64,000 nt of DNA from assembly GCF_030271165.1 (NCBI RefSeq), contig NZ_JASSZH010000014.1, positions 62,001 through 126,000 of the forward strand, written 5' to 3'. Both the position numbers and the translations under genes were made by a program. The DNA is from Psychromicrobium xiongbiense (GTDB taxonomy: Bacteria; Actinomycetota; Actinomycetes; Actinomycetales; Micrococcaceae). Shown here piece after piece: positions 52,298-61,562 of this stretch (position 1 is its first letter; each line of letters begins with the position of its first letter). The notes beneath the pieces are model-generated. The model did no database searches. It saw only the letters and a program-made list of their open reading frames with translations, and was not told where the DNA came from.

Positions 52298-52486
52298 TTA
52301 CCAGCGAACCTTCTTTTCACGCTTGCCTTGCTTGCCACTGGCCTGCACGGCCTTGGGCCCAGCGGCAACGCCTGGCGCGCCGCGCTGGGCAGCCTGAGCT
52401 TTCTTGCGTTCGAGCGACTCGCGCAGCTCGGCGGACAGCTTGGACGCGGAATGAGCGGATTGTTCTGTGCTGGGTTTTTCGGTCAT
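52298..52486 (-). CDS. Small basic DUF5302-like protein
   Basis: 62 residues: KLSAELRESLERKKAQAAQR followed by a Gly/Ala linker and a basic end GKQGKREKKVRW. A strong AAGGAG lies 8 bases before the ATG. Small actinobacterial proteins annotated DUF5302 share the helix-then-basic-tail layout; match is by appearance only. Function unknown. Confidence 0.65.
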   Translation of the reverse strand: MTEKPSTEQSAHSASKLSAELRESLERKKAQAAQRGAPGVAAGPKAVQASGKQGKREKKVRW

Positions 52487-52643
52487 GGATGCTCCTTCAG
52501 AAGGGAGGCTCGCGAATGCCGCTCCGATAGCCGGAGGGGTCTCAACGCAGAATGGAAAACTCTGGAACGAGCCTGATGGACAGGTGGCTTAGGCCAGCCG
52601 ATGTACCCGGGAAGGCCCGGGGATTACAGTGTCTCCATGCCGT

Positions 52644-52931
52644 TCAGCCTAGCAGGTCAACAGAATCACTGAACTCGGGGTGCTTCTGCAGCCAGGCGGC
52701 GATGAAGGGGCAGTAAGGCACCAGGCGCAGCCCACGGTCGATGCCGTCCTGCACCGCGTAGGCGGCTAACTTACCGGCGAGGCCCTGGCCGGTGAAGCCG
52801 GCCAAGGTCTCAGTATGGATAAATTCCAGGCGGTCTCCGTGCTCCCGGTACGCGACGATAACGGCGAGCACGCCATCCAGCAGCAACTCGTAGCGCCTGG
52901 CCTGCGCATTGCGTCGGATCACCTCGGTCAT
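52644..52931 (-). CDS. YjdJ-type GNAT-fold N-acetyltransferase
   Basis: About 95 residues from the ATG at 52931 (AGAGG upstream); a GTG at 52946 abutting the SDR stop is an alternative. ARRYELLLDGVLAVIVAYRE, FIHTETLAGFTGQGLAGKLA and VPYCPFIAAWLQKHPEF are the standard motifs of the short GNAT_acetyltr_2/YjdJ group. Substrate unknown. Confidence 0.88.
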   Translation of the reverse strand: MTEVIRRNAQARRYELLLDGVLAVIVAYREHGDRLEFIHTETLAGFTGQGLAGKLAAYAVQDGIDRGLRLVPYCPFIAAWLQKHPEFSDSVDLLG

Positions 52932-52946
52932 CTCAACCTCTGGCAC

Positions 52947-53705
52947 TCAGCGTCCTCGCTTCCCGGCTGCACTGCTGAGACGGTCAGGGACCCACCGGGA
53001 CATGAATACCAGCGCCTTGTAGCGCCTGGAGGGGATGCTCACGGCCTTACCTGCCCGGGCATCCGCCAAAGCCTCCCGCACCACCTGATCCGGGGTGAGC
53101 CACATCCATCCGGGGATACCCTCGGTGGAGGCACCGAGCCGGGAATGGAATTCGGTGTGCACAAAGCCGGGGCAGACCGCAGTGACGCTCACTCCACGGG
53201 GTCCGTAGTGGACATTGGCCCAGCGGCTGACGCTGATCAGCCAGGCTTTGGCTGCGCCGTAGGTACCTCGCGGAATGAAACCCGCCACGCTGGCCACATT
53301 GATGATCCGGCCATGCCCACGGCGGAGCATCCCGGGAAGTGCTGCATGCATCAGGCGTAGCGGGGTCTCGGTGTGAATCCGGAGGTGCTCCACCTCCATC
53401 TCCACCGGGTTCTCATCCAGAGCATTTTTGAGCCCGAATCCGGCGTTGTTGACCAGCAGCGAAACCGGGTGCTGCTCACTGGCCAATCGGGCGGCAACCA
53501 GGGCGGCGCCATCGTCCGTGGTCAGATCCGCACTCAGCGTCTCCACGTCGATGCCGAACTCCTCCCGCAGCCGGGCGGCTTTCGTGTCGAGCCGATCCGT
53601 GTTACGCGCCACAAGGATCAGCGGAATCCGCGCACTGGCCAGCTGTTGGGCGAATTCAGCGCCGAGGCCCGCGGTGGCCCCGGTCACCAGAGCACGTTCA
53701 GTCAT
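52947..53705 (-). CDS. SDR-family oxidoreductase
   Basis: 252 residues. Rossmann motif ALVTGATAGLGAEFAQQLA, NNAGFGLKNAL and catalytic Tyr-x3-Lys in PRGTYGAAKAWLIS. The extended C-terminus VSIPSRRYKALVFMSRWVP resembles the short-chain dehydrogenases related to 17-beta-HSD12/YqjQ. Followed immediately by the GNAT gene, so they share a transcript. Substrate unknown. Confidence 0.9.
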   Translation of the reverse strand: MTERALVTGATAGLGAEFAQQLASARIPLILVARNTDRLDTKAARLREEFGIDVETLSADLTTDDGAALVAARLASEQHPVSLLVNNAGFGLKNALDENPVEMEVEHLRIHTETPLRLMHAALPGMLRRGHGRIINVASVAGFIPRGTYGAAKAWLISVSRWANVHYGPRGVSVTAVCPGFVHTEFHSRLGASTEGIPGWMWLTPDQVVREALADARAGKAVSIPSRRYKALVFMSRWVPDRLSSAAGKRGR

Positions 53706-53723
53706 GGCACCATGGTGTCACGA

Positions 53724-54719
53724 TTAGTCCGGCCGAGCGCTCATGGTGAGCATCACCTTGCCGCGGTGCTGGCCCGAATCGAAGTATTCGTGGGCGGCCT
53801 GCACCTCGTCGAGCGGAAAGGTCCGGTCGATCATTGGCCGGATCGCCCCGCTGCTGACCAGCGGCCAGACCTCTGAGACCAGGCGCGCCATGATCTGCGA
53901 CTTCTCCTCCACAGGCCGGGCGCGGAGCGTGGTGCCGATGATCGAGGCCCGTTTACCCATCAGCGTGGCCAGATTCAGCTCCGCGGTGGAGCCACCCTGC
54001 AGGGCGATCACGACCAGTCTGCCGCCGAGTGCCAGCGCCTCCAGATTGCGCTCCAGGTAGGCTCCGCCGACGACGTCGAGGATCACATTGGCCCCGCCGC
54101 GCAACTGAGAGGCAAGCACAAAGTCCTCACTGCGGTAGTCGATCGCCTCATTGGCACCGAGCGCCAGAGCATCCCGGCACTTCTCCGGACCCGATGCCGT
54201 AGCCAGCACCGTCGCGCCCATAGCTTTACCGAACTGGATGGCGAAGGAACCGATGCCGCCCGTGGCACCGTGCACCAACAGCGTCTCCCCCGCGCGGAGC
54301 CGGGCCGCCATCACCAGGTTCGCATAAACGGTGGCAGCCACTTCCGGCAGTCCGGCTGCTTCCACCAGGTCAATGCCCTCAGGGAGCGGTACCACCTGCC
54401 CGGCAGGAACGGCGACCTTCTCGGCATACCCGCCACCGGCCAGCAGCGCGAGGACCGGCTGGCCCACCGTGAACCCGTGGGCCCGCAGAACCTCCGGCGC
54501 AGTCGCCGCGCTGATCCGGCCGGACACCTCCAGGCCGGGGTACCCGGGGGCACCGGGTGGTGGAGGGTAATAGCCGCGCCGTTGCTGGACGTCAGCCCGG
54601 TTCAGGCCCGCCGCCACGACGTCGATCAGCACCTCCCCCGGCCCGGGAACTGGATCCGGAACCTCGGCCAGGACCAGGGCTTCCGGGCCTCCGGGCTGGG
54701 GAATCGTGACAGCGCGCAT
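53724..54719 (-). CDS. NAD(P)H:quinone oxidoreductase, zinc-free MDR family
   Basis: 331 residues from the ATG at 54719 (GAGGAGTAG upstream). AAGLNRADVQQRRGYYPPPPG and LLVHGATGGIGSFAIQFGKA are typical of quinone oxidoreductase/crotonyl-CoA reductase-like MDRs (PIG3/QOR type). The zinc-binding Cys and His-Glu of alcohol dehydrogenases are absent. Located 18 bases before the SDR gene on the same strand. Confidence 0.92.
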   Translation of the reverse strand: MRAVTIPQPGGPEALVLAEVPDPVPGPGEVLIDVVAAGLNRADVQQRRGYYPPPPGAPGYPGLEVSGRISAATAPEVLRAHGFTVGQPVLALLAGGGYAEKVAVPAGQVVPLPEGIDLVEAAGLPEVAATVYANLVMAARLRAGETLLVHGATGGIGSFAIQFGKAMGATVLATASGPEKCRDALALGANEAIDYRSEDFVLASQLRGGANVILDVVGGAYLERNLEALALGGRLVVIALQGGSTAELNLATLMGKRASIIGTTLRARPVEEKSQIMARLVSEVWPLVSSGAIRPMIDRTFPLDEVQAAHEYFDSGQHRGKVMLTMSARPD

Positions 54720-54784
54720 GGCTACTCCTCGGGTGGACGCGGTGTTTTGTTCCATGGTGCCACGCCGTGAAAGACTGGGAGCCT

Positions 54785-54872
54785 GGAAGGTTGTCCGAGC
54801 GGCCGAAGGAGCTAGTCTTGAAAACTAGTAGGCGGTAACCCCGTCTCATGGGTTCAAATCCCATACCTTCCG
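54785..54872 (+). tRNA. tRNA-Ser (TGA)
   Basis: 88 bases with a long variable arm, as expected for class II. Acceptor GGAAGGT pairs with ACCTTCC; anticodon loop CTTGAAA gives TGA; T-arm GGGTTCAAATCCC. CCA is not encoded. Confidence 0.95.
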
Positions 54873-54878
54873 CGTGTG

Positions 54879-54916
54879 AAGCCCCGGGACATCGTTCACT
54901 CGATGTCCCGGGGCTT
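54879..54916 (+). terminator. Terminator of tRNA-Ser
   Basis: Perfect 16-bp stem AAGCCCCGGGACATCG / CGATGTCCCGGGGCTT with a 6-base loop, followed by GGTGTTTC. Confidence 0.85.
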
Positions 54917-55125
54917 GGTGTTTCTAGCCGTATTTTTGGCGCGATTCTCTGGAGCGGGATGGTAGTTCAGCGTTTGGTGGGCGTTCCCACGCGTGTTTTC
55001 ACCCTCACGATGCCGAACTGGCATCCCCCCGCTTTCCGACGCAGGCGAGAGTAAAATGGAGGAATGGGTTGAGGGTGGCCAGCCGCGTCATGGCACCGAC
55101 CATCCACGGGCACAGGGGGTCCAGC

Positions 55126-55329
55126 ATGAACCACGCAACGCATGACCTTCTCCGGCAGACCGAAGGCCTCGGCCTCGGATACCGCTTCTTCTGGCGCGTC
55201 CAGTACACGATGCTCAATGTTTTCGGCCCGCCGGATGACGGCACGACGGGTGGCCCTCGCGGCCAGCTACTCCGCGAGCGCGCTGAACGGGTGGAAAACA
55301 TCCGCGCACGGAAGGCCCACCACTTCTAG
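55126..55329 (+). CDS. Small conserved-looking actinobacterial protein
   Basis: 67 residues from the ATG at 55126 with AGGGGG upstream: MNHATHDLLRQTEGLGLGYR, then FFWRVQYTMLNVFGPPD and a basic end RAERVENIRARKAHHF. The FFW-x2-QY and VFGP pattern recurs, from memory, in short actinobacterial hypothetical proteins. No function known. It stands alone between tRNA-Ser and the two-component system. Confidence 0.6.
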   Translation: MNHATHDLLRQTEGLGLGYRFFWRVQYTMLNVFGPPDDGTTGGPRGQLLRERAERVENIRARKAHHF

Positions 55330-55499
55330 GCCGCCACTTCTAGGCTCGGCCTTCCAACCTCGGCCTCTGTACCAGCTCTGCTACAGACTGCCCGGATCGG
55401 CACCTGAGCGGAGTTGCACCACGTGTGATCGGCTAGCGTATGGTCATGCCCGGGATTCCTCCGGGCGATCAATCCACCGCCAGCGAAGGGCCGGAACTC

Positions 55500-56207
55500 G
55501 TGGCAAGGTTGCTGCTCATTGAGGACAATCCCGAGATCAACCATGCCTTCCAACTGGCCCTGAGCCAGCGCGGTCACCAGGTGGACGGACGGTATCTGGG
55601 CGGGGAAACCGTGACCGAGGTCAACGGGCCGCACCCGCCCGAGCTGATCGTCCTGGACCTCATGCTTCCGGACCTCGACGGCCTGGAGGTCTGCCGCCGC
55701 ATCCGCACCACCAGCACCGTGCCGATCATCATGATGACGGCGCGCGGCGATGACGTCGACGTCGTCCTCGGGCTGGAGGCCGGAGCCGACGACTATGTGG
55801 TGAAACCGGTGGAACCTGCCATTCTGGACGCACGGATCCGCGCGGTGTTGCGGCGCGGGACTCCCCCGGAAACGTCCGATGCCGCCCCCGCGGACGTGCT
55901 GGTCAACGGCAGCCTGCAGATTGACCGCAAGGCTCTGACCGTCAGCAGAAACGGCGTGCCGGTGGCTCTCTCTCCGACGGAAATCAGGCTCCTGCTGGAA
56001 CTCTCCAGCAATATCGGCGTGGTACAGAGCAGAGAACAATTGCTGCGGTCCGTCTGGGGCACCGAGTACCTGCTGGAGTCACGGATGGTGGACGCCTCGA
56101 TCCAGCGCCTGCGGGCCAAGATCGAGGACGATCTGGCGCATCCCCGGCACATCTCCACGGTGCGCGGCTTCGGCTACCGCTTTGACCGGATCCCCGACGG
56201 TTCATGA
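55500..56207 (+). CDS. OmpR-family response regulator
   Basis: About 235 residues from the GTG at 55500, preceded by GAAGGG at 9-base spacing and giving VARLLLIEDNPEINHAF; ATGs at 55440 and 55446 lack a ribosome-binding site. Phospho-acceptor Asp53 (LIVLDLMLPDLDG), Lys in VVKPVEP, then a winged helix DNA-binding domain (ALSPTEIRLLLELSSN, VDASIQRLRAKIEDD, ISTVRGFGYRFD). The stop overlaps the histidine kinase start by 4 bases. Confidence 0.92.
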   Translation: MARLLLIEDNPEINHAFQLALSQRGHQVDGRYLGGETVTEVNGPHPPELIVLDLMLPDLDGLEVCRRIRTTSTVPIIMMTARGDDVDVVLGLEAGADDYVVKPVEPAILDARIRAVLRRGTPPETSDAAPADVLVNGSLQIDRKALTVSRNGVPVALSPTEIRLLLELSSNIGVVQSREQLLRSVWGTEYLLESRMVDASIQRLRAKIEDDLAHPRHISTVRGFGYRFDRIPDGS

Positions 56208-57862
56208 CGTTCCTGCGCAGTGCCGTCGGAAGCCTCGGTTTCCGCCTGGCCGTCGGCTTCGCACTGGTAGCCGCCATCGCCGCCGGTGGCACCGGGGCCG
56301 TGGTCGCCGCCTCCGCCCGGACCAATATTTATGAGGCGGAGCAGAACCGGGTGCTGAGCGTTTTCAGCGGCATGGTGGAGTCCATGCCCAACGTCATCTC
56401 TGCGCCCGACGGGTATCCCGCCCAGGCATCGGCTGCCGCGAACCATGCGGCAGACTACGTGGGCGCCTTCCTGCAACCGAAGCTGAAGGGAACCAGCTCA
56501 TACAACCTGCCCGCCATCGGATACTGGCGCGGCAATCTCCCGGAACAGATGATGCCCGCGGACTTTCCACGGATCGGCGCGGAATCCGGGATGAGTCCCG
56601 TTCCGCAGTATCTGCGCACCCAGTGCAACGGCACACCCTGCTTCGCGATGGCTCAGGCCAAATACATTGCGGTCCAAGGGGTTCCGCTTCCCGAGTCCGT
56701 GCGTCCGGCCAGTATGCAGGGTGGCGTCATCGTGGTGTTCTACTCCCTGGCCTATCTGGGTGCCCAGGAGCAGCAGGTCAACGCGCTCACCCAGACCGCC
56801 CTCTGGCTGACGTTACTCGTTGGTCTCAGCGCTGCGCTACTGGGAATTGGCCTCTCCCGCCAGTTGATCAAACCGGTGCACCGGCTCCGGGCCGCCGTGG
56901 AGGAGTTCGGTGACACGGGAGAGCCCATCACGCTCAAACCCACCGGCATGAGCGAACTGGGCGGCGTGATTCGCAGTTTCAACCGGACCACGGACCGGCT
57001 GCATGGCACGCTCCAGGATCTGAGCGCTTCCGAGCAGCGCGCCCGCCGCTTTGTGGCGGACGTCTCCCATGAACTACGCACCCCCACCGCCGCCATGGTG
57101 GCCGCCGCCGATGTCCTGGAGAGTTCCTTGCGCACTCGCCAGCCTAATGCCCCGGCCTCCGCAACGCAGGCCTCCACCATGCAGGCCGAACTCAGCGATC
57201 AGCAGGCCCAGGCCACCCGGCTGACCATCGCTGCGGCCCGGAGGCTGGCCTCCCTCACCGAGGATCTGCTGGAAATTTCCCGGTTCGATGCCGGCCAGGT
57301 GACGGTGGACCAGCGCGACTTCGACCTGGGTGAGCGACTGCACCTGCTGGCGGAAGAGCGTGGCTGGACCTCGCCCGAAAAGGGCACGTCCACAGGCGCA
57401 GCATTCGCGATCGACGCTGCACCGGGCCTGCGCATGGTCACCGATCCCCGGCGACTGGACTCCGTGTTGGCAAACCTGGTCAGCAACGCGCTCAACCACG
57501 GCAAGCCACCCGTGTGGCTGGTCGCCGGCCGCTCCGGTGACCGGGTACAGATCGACGTCATCAATCACGGACCGGGCATCGCGCCAGAGGATCAGGCGAA
57601 ACTCTTCGATCGATTCTTCGTCTCCGATCAGTCCCGCAGCAAGGGTGGCACCGGGTTGGGTCTGTCCCTGGCCGCGGAGAACATCAAGCTGCTCCAGGGC
57701 ACCCTGAGCGTCAACAGCACCCCCGAACGAACCATCTTCACTGTCACGCTCCCGGCACTGCCCACTCTGCTCACCGGGCCCGCTCTGCCACCCGCGATGC
57801 CGGACTCAGCCCTCCAGAGCGAGAGCGAATGGGAGGACCTCGGCAGCGCCGGCCCGGCGTAG
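56204..57862 (+). CDS. Sensor histidine kinase
   Basis: 552 residues. Membrane spans at about 12-36 and 190-212 enclose an extracytoplasmic sensor of roughly 150 residues, followed by HAMP (about 213-265), HisKA with His289 in VADVSHELRTPTAAMV, and HATPase_c with VLANLVSNALNHG, DVINHGPGIAPEDQAKLF and GGTGLGLSLA. It phosphorylates the adjacent regulator; stimulus unknown. The last 57 bases overlap the 3' end of the convergent helicase gene. Confidence 0.93.
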   Translation: MTFLRSAVGSLGFRLAVGFALVAAIAAGGTGAVVAASARTNIYEAEQNRVLSVFSGMVESMPNVISAPDGYPAQASAAANHAADYVGAFLQPKLKGTSSYNLPAIGYWRGNLPEQMMPADFPRIGAESGMSPVPQYLRTQCNGTPCFAMAQAKYIAVQGVPLPESVRPASMQGGVIVVFYSLAYLGAQEQQVNALTQTALWLTLLVGLSAALLGIGLSRQLIKPVHRLRAAVEEFGDTGEPITLKPTGMSELGGVIRSFNRTTDRLHGTLQDLSASEQRARRFVADVSHELRTPTAAMVAAADVLESSLRTRQPNAPASATQASTMQAELSDQQAQATRLTIAAARRLASLTEDLLEISRFDAGQVTVDQRDFDLGERLHLLAEERGWTSPEKGTSTGAAFAIDAAPGLRMVTDPRRLDSVLANLVSNALNHGKPPVWLVAGRSGDRVQIDVINHGPGIAPEDQAKLFDRFFVSDQSRSKGGTGLGLSLAAENIKLLQGTLSVNSTPERTIFTVTLPALPTLLTGPALPPAMPDSALQSESEWEDLGSAGPA

Positions 57863-60028
57863 CAACTGCGCCGCCACGGTCATCGTCCAGCCGCTGTCCA
57901 CCCGATCGTCCACCAACAACACCGGGCCCGGCGTGCGTTCCAGGCCCTGCCGGACCTCCTCCGGCAGCCGGAACGTGCCATGCACCTGAAGAAGACGCTG
58001 CGCGCTGTTGCCGCGCGGCGATTGTCTCGCTCCCTGGTCAACCGGCCCCAGCGCACCCAGATACGGCAGCCGGCCGATCCGGGCGATGCTCTGCGCCAGA
58101 TCCTGGATCAGCCCGGGGCGGCTCCGGGATCCCATGGAAACCACGGCCACCGGCCGCTGCGCCCAGTCCCACTCCTTGAGGACCTCCACGATGCCGTCCA
58201 GCATGCCAGCGGGCAGAGGCTGGTCCGGAGCATCGGCCGCCAGTAGTTCACGCAGACGGTTACCCCAGCCCAGATCGGTCAGGCGGCCCAGCGCCCGCCC
58301 CGTCGCGACTGCCTCTGTGATCTTTCCGCTGAGCGGGACCCCCAGAGCGGGCATTCCGGTGGGCCAGAGCTTCCGCGGCGCAATCTCGACGCCAGCCTTC
58401 GCCAGGGCTGCGCGGGCCGCCTGGGTTCCCTCCGCAGAGCTGACGGCGGAATACTTCGGCCCGGCACACCGGTCACAGCGCCCGCAGCGCACCGGCTCCG
58501 GAGAGTTCAGGACCAGCGGATCATCGAGTTGCTCGCGCAGGAACGTCATCCGGCATTCATTCGTCGACTGATACTCCAGCATGGCCTGTTGCTCCGCAAT
58601 CCGCTCGGCGGCGACCCGCCGGTAGCGTTCGGCATCGTAGGTCCAGGGCTGACCGGTCGTCTCCCAGCCGCCCTGGACCTTGCGAACCGCACCATCGACG
58701 TCGAGCACCTTGAGCATGGTCTCCAGGCGGGTGCGCCGCAGGTCAACCCTGGCCTCCAGGGCTGCCGTGGAGAGCGGCTTCCCCGCCTCGGCGAGCGCAT
58801 CCAGCGTCTGGCGGACCTGTTCTTCCGGCGGGAAGGCGAGCGAGGCGAAGTACTGCCAGATCGCCTGGTCCTCCGCCCCGGGAAGCAGCAGGACTTCGGC
58901 ATGATCCACACCACGACCCGCGCGGCCCACCTGCTGGTAGTACGCGATCGGTGAGGGTGGGGCGCCAAGGTGGATGACGAAGCCCAGATCCGGCTTGTCG
59001 AAGCCCATGCCGAGCGCCGAGGTGGCCACCAGTGCCTTGATCCGGTTGGCCAGCAGGTCCTGCTCCGCCTCGCGGCGCTCCGCGTCTTCGGTGCGACCAG
59101 AATAGGCGGCAACAGCGAAGCCGCGTTCCCGAAGGAAGGCCGCGACCTCATCCGCCGCAGCCACCGTGAGCGTGTAAATGATGCCCGAGCCAGGGAGGTT
59201 CGCCAGCTGATCCGCCAGGAATGCCAGACGCTCGGCCGGGCTGGGCAGCTTCACCACATGAAGTGCCAGGCTCTCCCGGTCCAGCGGCCCGCGCAGCACC
59301 AGCGTCTGGCTGTCGCTTCCAGGGCCGGCTCCGACGGGGGGTGCGTCGAGCTGCTCCGCAATATCCGCCACCACTCGCGCATTGGCGGTGGCCGTCGTCG
59401 CCAGCACGGGAACCCCGGCGGGCAGCTCTGCGAGTAAGGAGCGAATCCGGCGATAATCCGCCCTGAAATCATGCCCCCAGTCGGAGATGCAGTGCGCCTC
59501 ATCGATCACCAGCAGGCCCGTCCTGCGAATCAGCGCGGGCAGCGACTCCTCACGGAAACGGGGATTGTTCAGCCGCTCCGGGGAGACCAGCAGGACGTCC
59601 AGTTCATCAGCAGCCAACGCCTCCTGCACCTGCGCCCATTCTGTGGGGTTCGCCGAATTGATCGTGGCCGCGCGTACCCCTGCCCGCGCGGCAGCCGCCA
59701 CCTGATCCCTCATCAGGGCCAGCAGCGGCGAAATGATCACCGTTGGCCCCGCACCGCGCGCCCGCAGCAGCAACGAGGAGATGAAGTACACCGCCGATTT
59801 CCCCCAGCCGGTGCGCTGAACCACCAGGGCTCTGCGACGGTGATCGACCAGAGCCTCAATCGCCTCGAACTGCCCGTCGTGAAACCGCGCCTCCGGGTTG
59901 CCGATCAATGCTGCCAGCACCCTCTGCGCTTCCTGGAGCGTCGACGCCGGCTGTGCAGCGGTATCGACGGCAAAGACGGCGCCTGTTTCGGTGTCTATTT
60001 CAAAGGCCGTGCGGTTCGGGAGAGTCAC
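57806..60028 (-). CDS. RecQ-family DNA helicase fused to a phosphoribosyltransferase-like domain
   Basis: 740 residues. Residues about 45-520 are a RecQ helicase: Walker A QRTGWGKSAVYF, DEAH box (176-179) in VIDEAHCISDWGHDFRADYR, TATANARV and QQVGRAGRG, and the RecQ zinc cysteines in NECRM and RCGRCDRC. From about 590 to the end comes a type I phosphoribosyltransferase-like fold with VLLVDDRVDSGWTMTVAAQL, the PRPP-loop pattern. The PRTase part may be regulatory or a ligand-binding domain; this combination occurs in other actinobacteria to my knowledge. Its 3' end overlaps the histidine kinase gene by 57 bases. Confidence 0.9.
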   Translation of the reverse strand: MTLPNRTAFEIDTETGAVFAVDTAAQPASTLQEAQRVLAALIGNPEARFHDGQFEAIEALVDHRRRALVVQRTGWGKSAVYFISSLLLRARGAGPTVIISPLLALMRDQVAAAARAGVRAATINSANPTEWAQVQEALAADELDVLLVSPERLNNPRFREESLPALIRRTGLLVIDEAHCISDWGHDFRADYRRIRSLLAELPAGVPVLATTATANARVVADIAEQLDAPPVGAGPGSDSQTLVLRGPLDRESLALHVVKLPSPAERLAFLADQLANLPGSGIIYTLTVAAADEVAAFLRERGFAVAAYSGRTEDAERREAEQDLLANRIKALVATSALGMGFDKPDLGFVIHLGAPPSPIAYYQQVGRAGRGVDHAEVLLLPGAEDQAIWQYFASLAFPPEEQVRQTLDALAEAGKPLSTAALEARVDLRRTRLETMLKVLDVDGAVRKVQGGWETTGQPWTYDAERYRRVAAERIAEQQAMLEYQSTNECRMTFLREQLDDPLVLNSPEPVRCGRCDRCAGPKYSAVSSAEGTQAARAALAKAGVEIAPRKLWPTGMPALGVPLSGKITEAVATGRALGRLTDLGWGNRLRELLAADAPDQPLPAGMLDGIVEVLKEWDWAQRPVAVVSMGSRSRPGLIQDLAQSIARIGRLPYLGALGPVDQGARQSPRGNSAQRLLQVHGTFRLPEEVRQGLERTPGPVLLVDDRVDSGWTMTVAAQLLRRAGAAEVLPFALALEG

Positions 60029-60131
60029 CGGTCCAGTTTGTCACCCGGTACCGACAAGTCACCGAGCAGCATGCCCAGGGGCCGGACTCGAAGAGCCTGC
60101 CCGGAGAATGTCTGCCCGCTCCGGTAAGCTC

Positions 60132-61562
60132 ATGGGCGTGACGAGCGAATCTACTGTGGACAACTCCCTCCTGGATCTCACGGCCTCCTTCAAGGCCTAC
60201 GACGTGCGCGGCATCGTCGGTGAGAGCATCACGGTGCCGATGGTGGAAGCCATTGGCGCGGCCTTCGTCGAGGTAGTGGGGCTGCGCGGTGAGACCATTC
60301 TGGTGGGCGGAGACATGCGGCCCTCCTCCCCCGATTTCTGCCAGGCCTTCGCCGTCGGCGCCACCAAGCGCGGTGCCTCGGTGAAACTGCTGGACCTCAT
60401 CTCCACCGACGAGCTCTACTTCGCCTCCGGCCGGTTCAACGCCGCTGGAGCCATGTTCACTGCAAGTCACAACCCGGCCGCGTACAACGGCATCAAAATG
60501 ACCCGCCCGGGAGCTGTGCCGCTTTCCTCCGAGTCGGGGCTCAACGAGATCCGCGACCTCACCCGTCGCTACCTGGATGAAGGCATCCCGGTGGTGGAGG
60601 AGCTGGGGCAGGTCGGCGTCAAGGACGTGCTCAAGGACTACGCCGAATACCTGCGCGCCCTGGTGGACCTCTCTGGTTCACGCCCGCTGAAAGTAGTGGT
60701 CGATGCCGGTAATGGCATGGCCGGGCTCACCACCCCCGCCGTGCTGGGCGATCAGCTGCTCCCGGCGCTGCCGCTCGACATCGTGCCCATGTATTTTGAG
60801 CTGGACGGCACCTTCCCGAACCATGAGGCCAATCCACTGGAACCGGCCAACCTGGTGGATCTGCAGGCCGCCGTGGTGGCCCACGGAGCGGACATCGGCC
60901 TGGCCTTTGACGGCGATGCCGACCGCTGCTTTGTGATCGATGAAAAGGGCGATCCGGTCTCCCCCTCCGCTGTCACCGCGCTCGTGGCCCGCCGGGAGAT
61001 CGCCCGCGCGCAGGCTGCCGGTGAGGAGCGGCCCACCGTGATCCATAATCTGATCACCTCCCGCGCCGTCCCCGAGCTGATTGCGGCCGATGGCGGACGC
61101 CCGGTCCGGACGCGAGTGGGGCATTCGTTCATCAAAGCGGTCATGGCGGAAGAAGGCGCCGTCTTTGGCGGCGAACACTCCGCGCACTACTACTTCCGCG
61201 ACTTCTTCAACGCGGACACCGGCATGCTCGCCGCCATGCACGTGCTGGCAGCGCTCGGAGAGCAGCCGTTGCCGCTCTCCGAGCTCGGTGCCGAGTACGA
61301 ACCCTATGTCGCCTCCGGGGAGATCAACTCCACGGTGGAGGACAAGGCCGGGGCCATTGCCCGGGTCCGCGCGGAATACGACCGCCCCGGCGTGACCGTC
61401 GATGAGCTGGATGGCACCACCTTCACGGCAGACTCCGGTGAATGGTGGTTCAATCTGCGCCCCTCCAACACGGAGCCGTACCTCCGGTTCAACGGAGAGG
61501 CCCAGGATGCCGCCACGCTGGCCGAAGTGCGTGACGCGGTCCTGGCCATCGTCCGCGCTTAG
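60132..61562 (+). CDS. manB: Phosphomannomutase/phosphoglucomutase
   Basis: 476 residues from the ATG at 60132 (a GTG at 60138 is possible); the frame stays open far upstream over the helicase without a ribosome-binding site. Phosphoserine Ser112 in [15 protein letters not shown], metal loop Asp260 in [15 protein letters not shown], sugar-binding [13 protein letters not shown] and phosphate-binding [12 protein letters not shown]. It interconverts hexose 6- and 1-phosphates for GDP-mannose and cell-wall glycans. Confidence 0.93.
   Translation: MGVTSESTVDNSLLDLTASFKAYDVRGIVGESITVPMVEAIGAAFVEVVGLRGETILVGGDMRPSSPDFCQAFAVGATKRGASVKLLDLISTDELYFASGRFNAAGAMFTASHNPAAYNGIKMTRPGAVPLSSESGLNEIRDLTRRYLDEGIPVVEELGQVGVKDVLKDYAEYLRALVDLSGSRPLKVVVDAGNGMAGLTTPAVLGDQLLPALPLDIVPMYFELDGTFPNHEANPLEPANLVDLQAAVVAHGADIGLAFDGDADRCFVIDEKGDPVSPSAVTALVARREIARAQAAGEERPTVIHNLITSRAVPELIAADGGRPVRTRVGHSFIKAVMAEEGAVFGGEHSAHYYFRDFFNADTGMLAAMHVLAALGEQPLPLSELGAEYEPYVASGEINSTVEDKAGAIARVRAEYDRPGVTVDELDGTTFTADSGEWWFNLRPSNTEPYLRFNGEAQDAATLAEVRDAVLAIVRA

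Noticed and set aside
59898-60131. Upstream extension of the phosphomannomutase frame
   Set aside because: It overlaps the helicase N-terminus, lacks a ribosome-binding site and has no similarity to the family's start.
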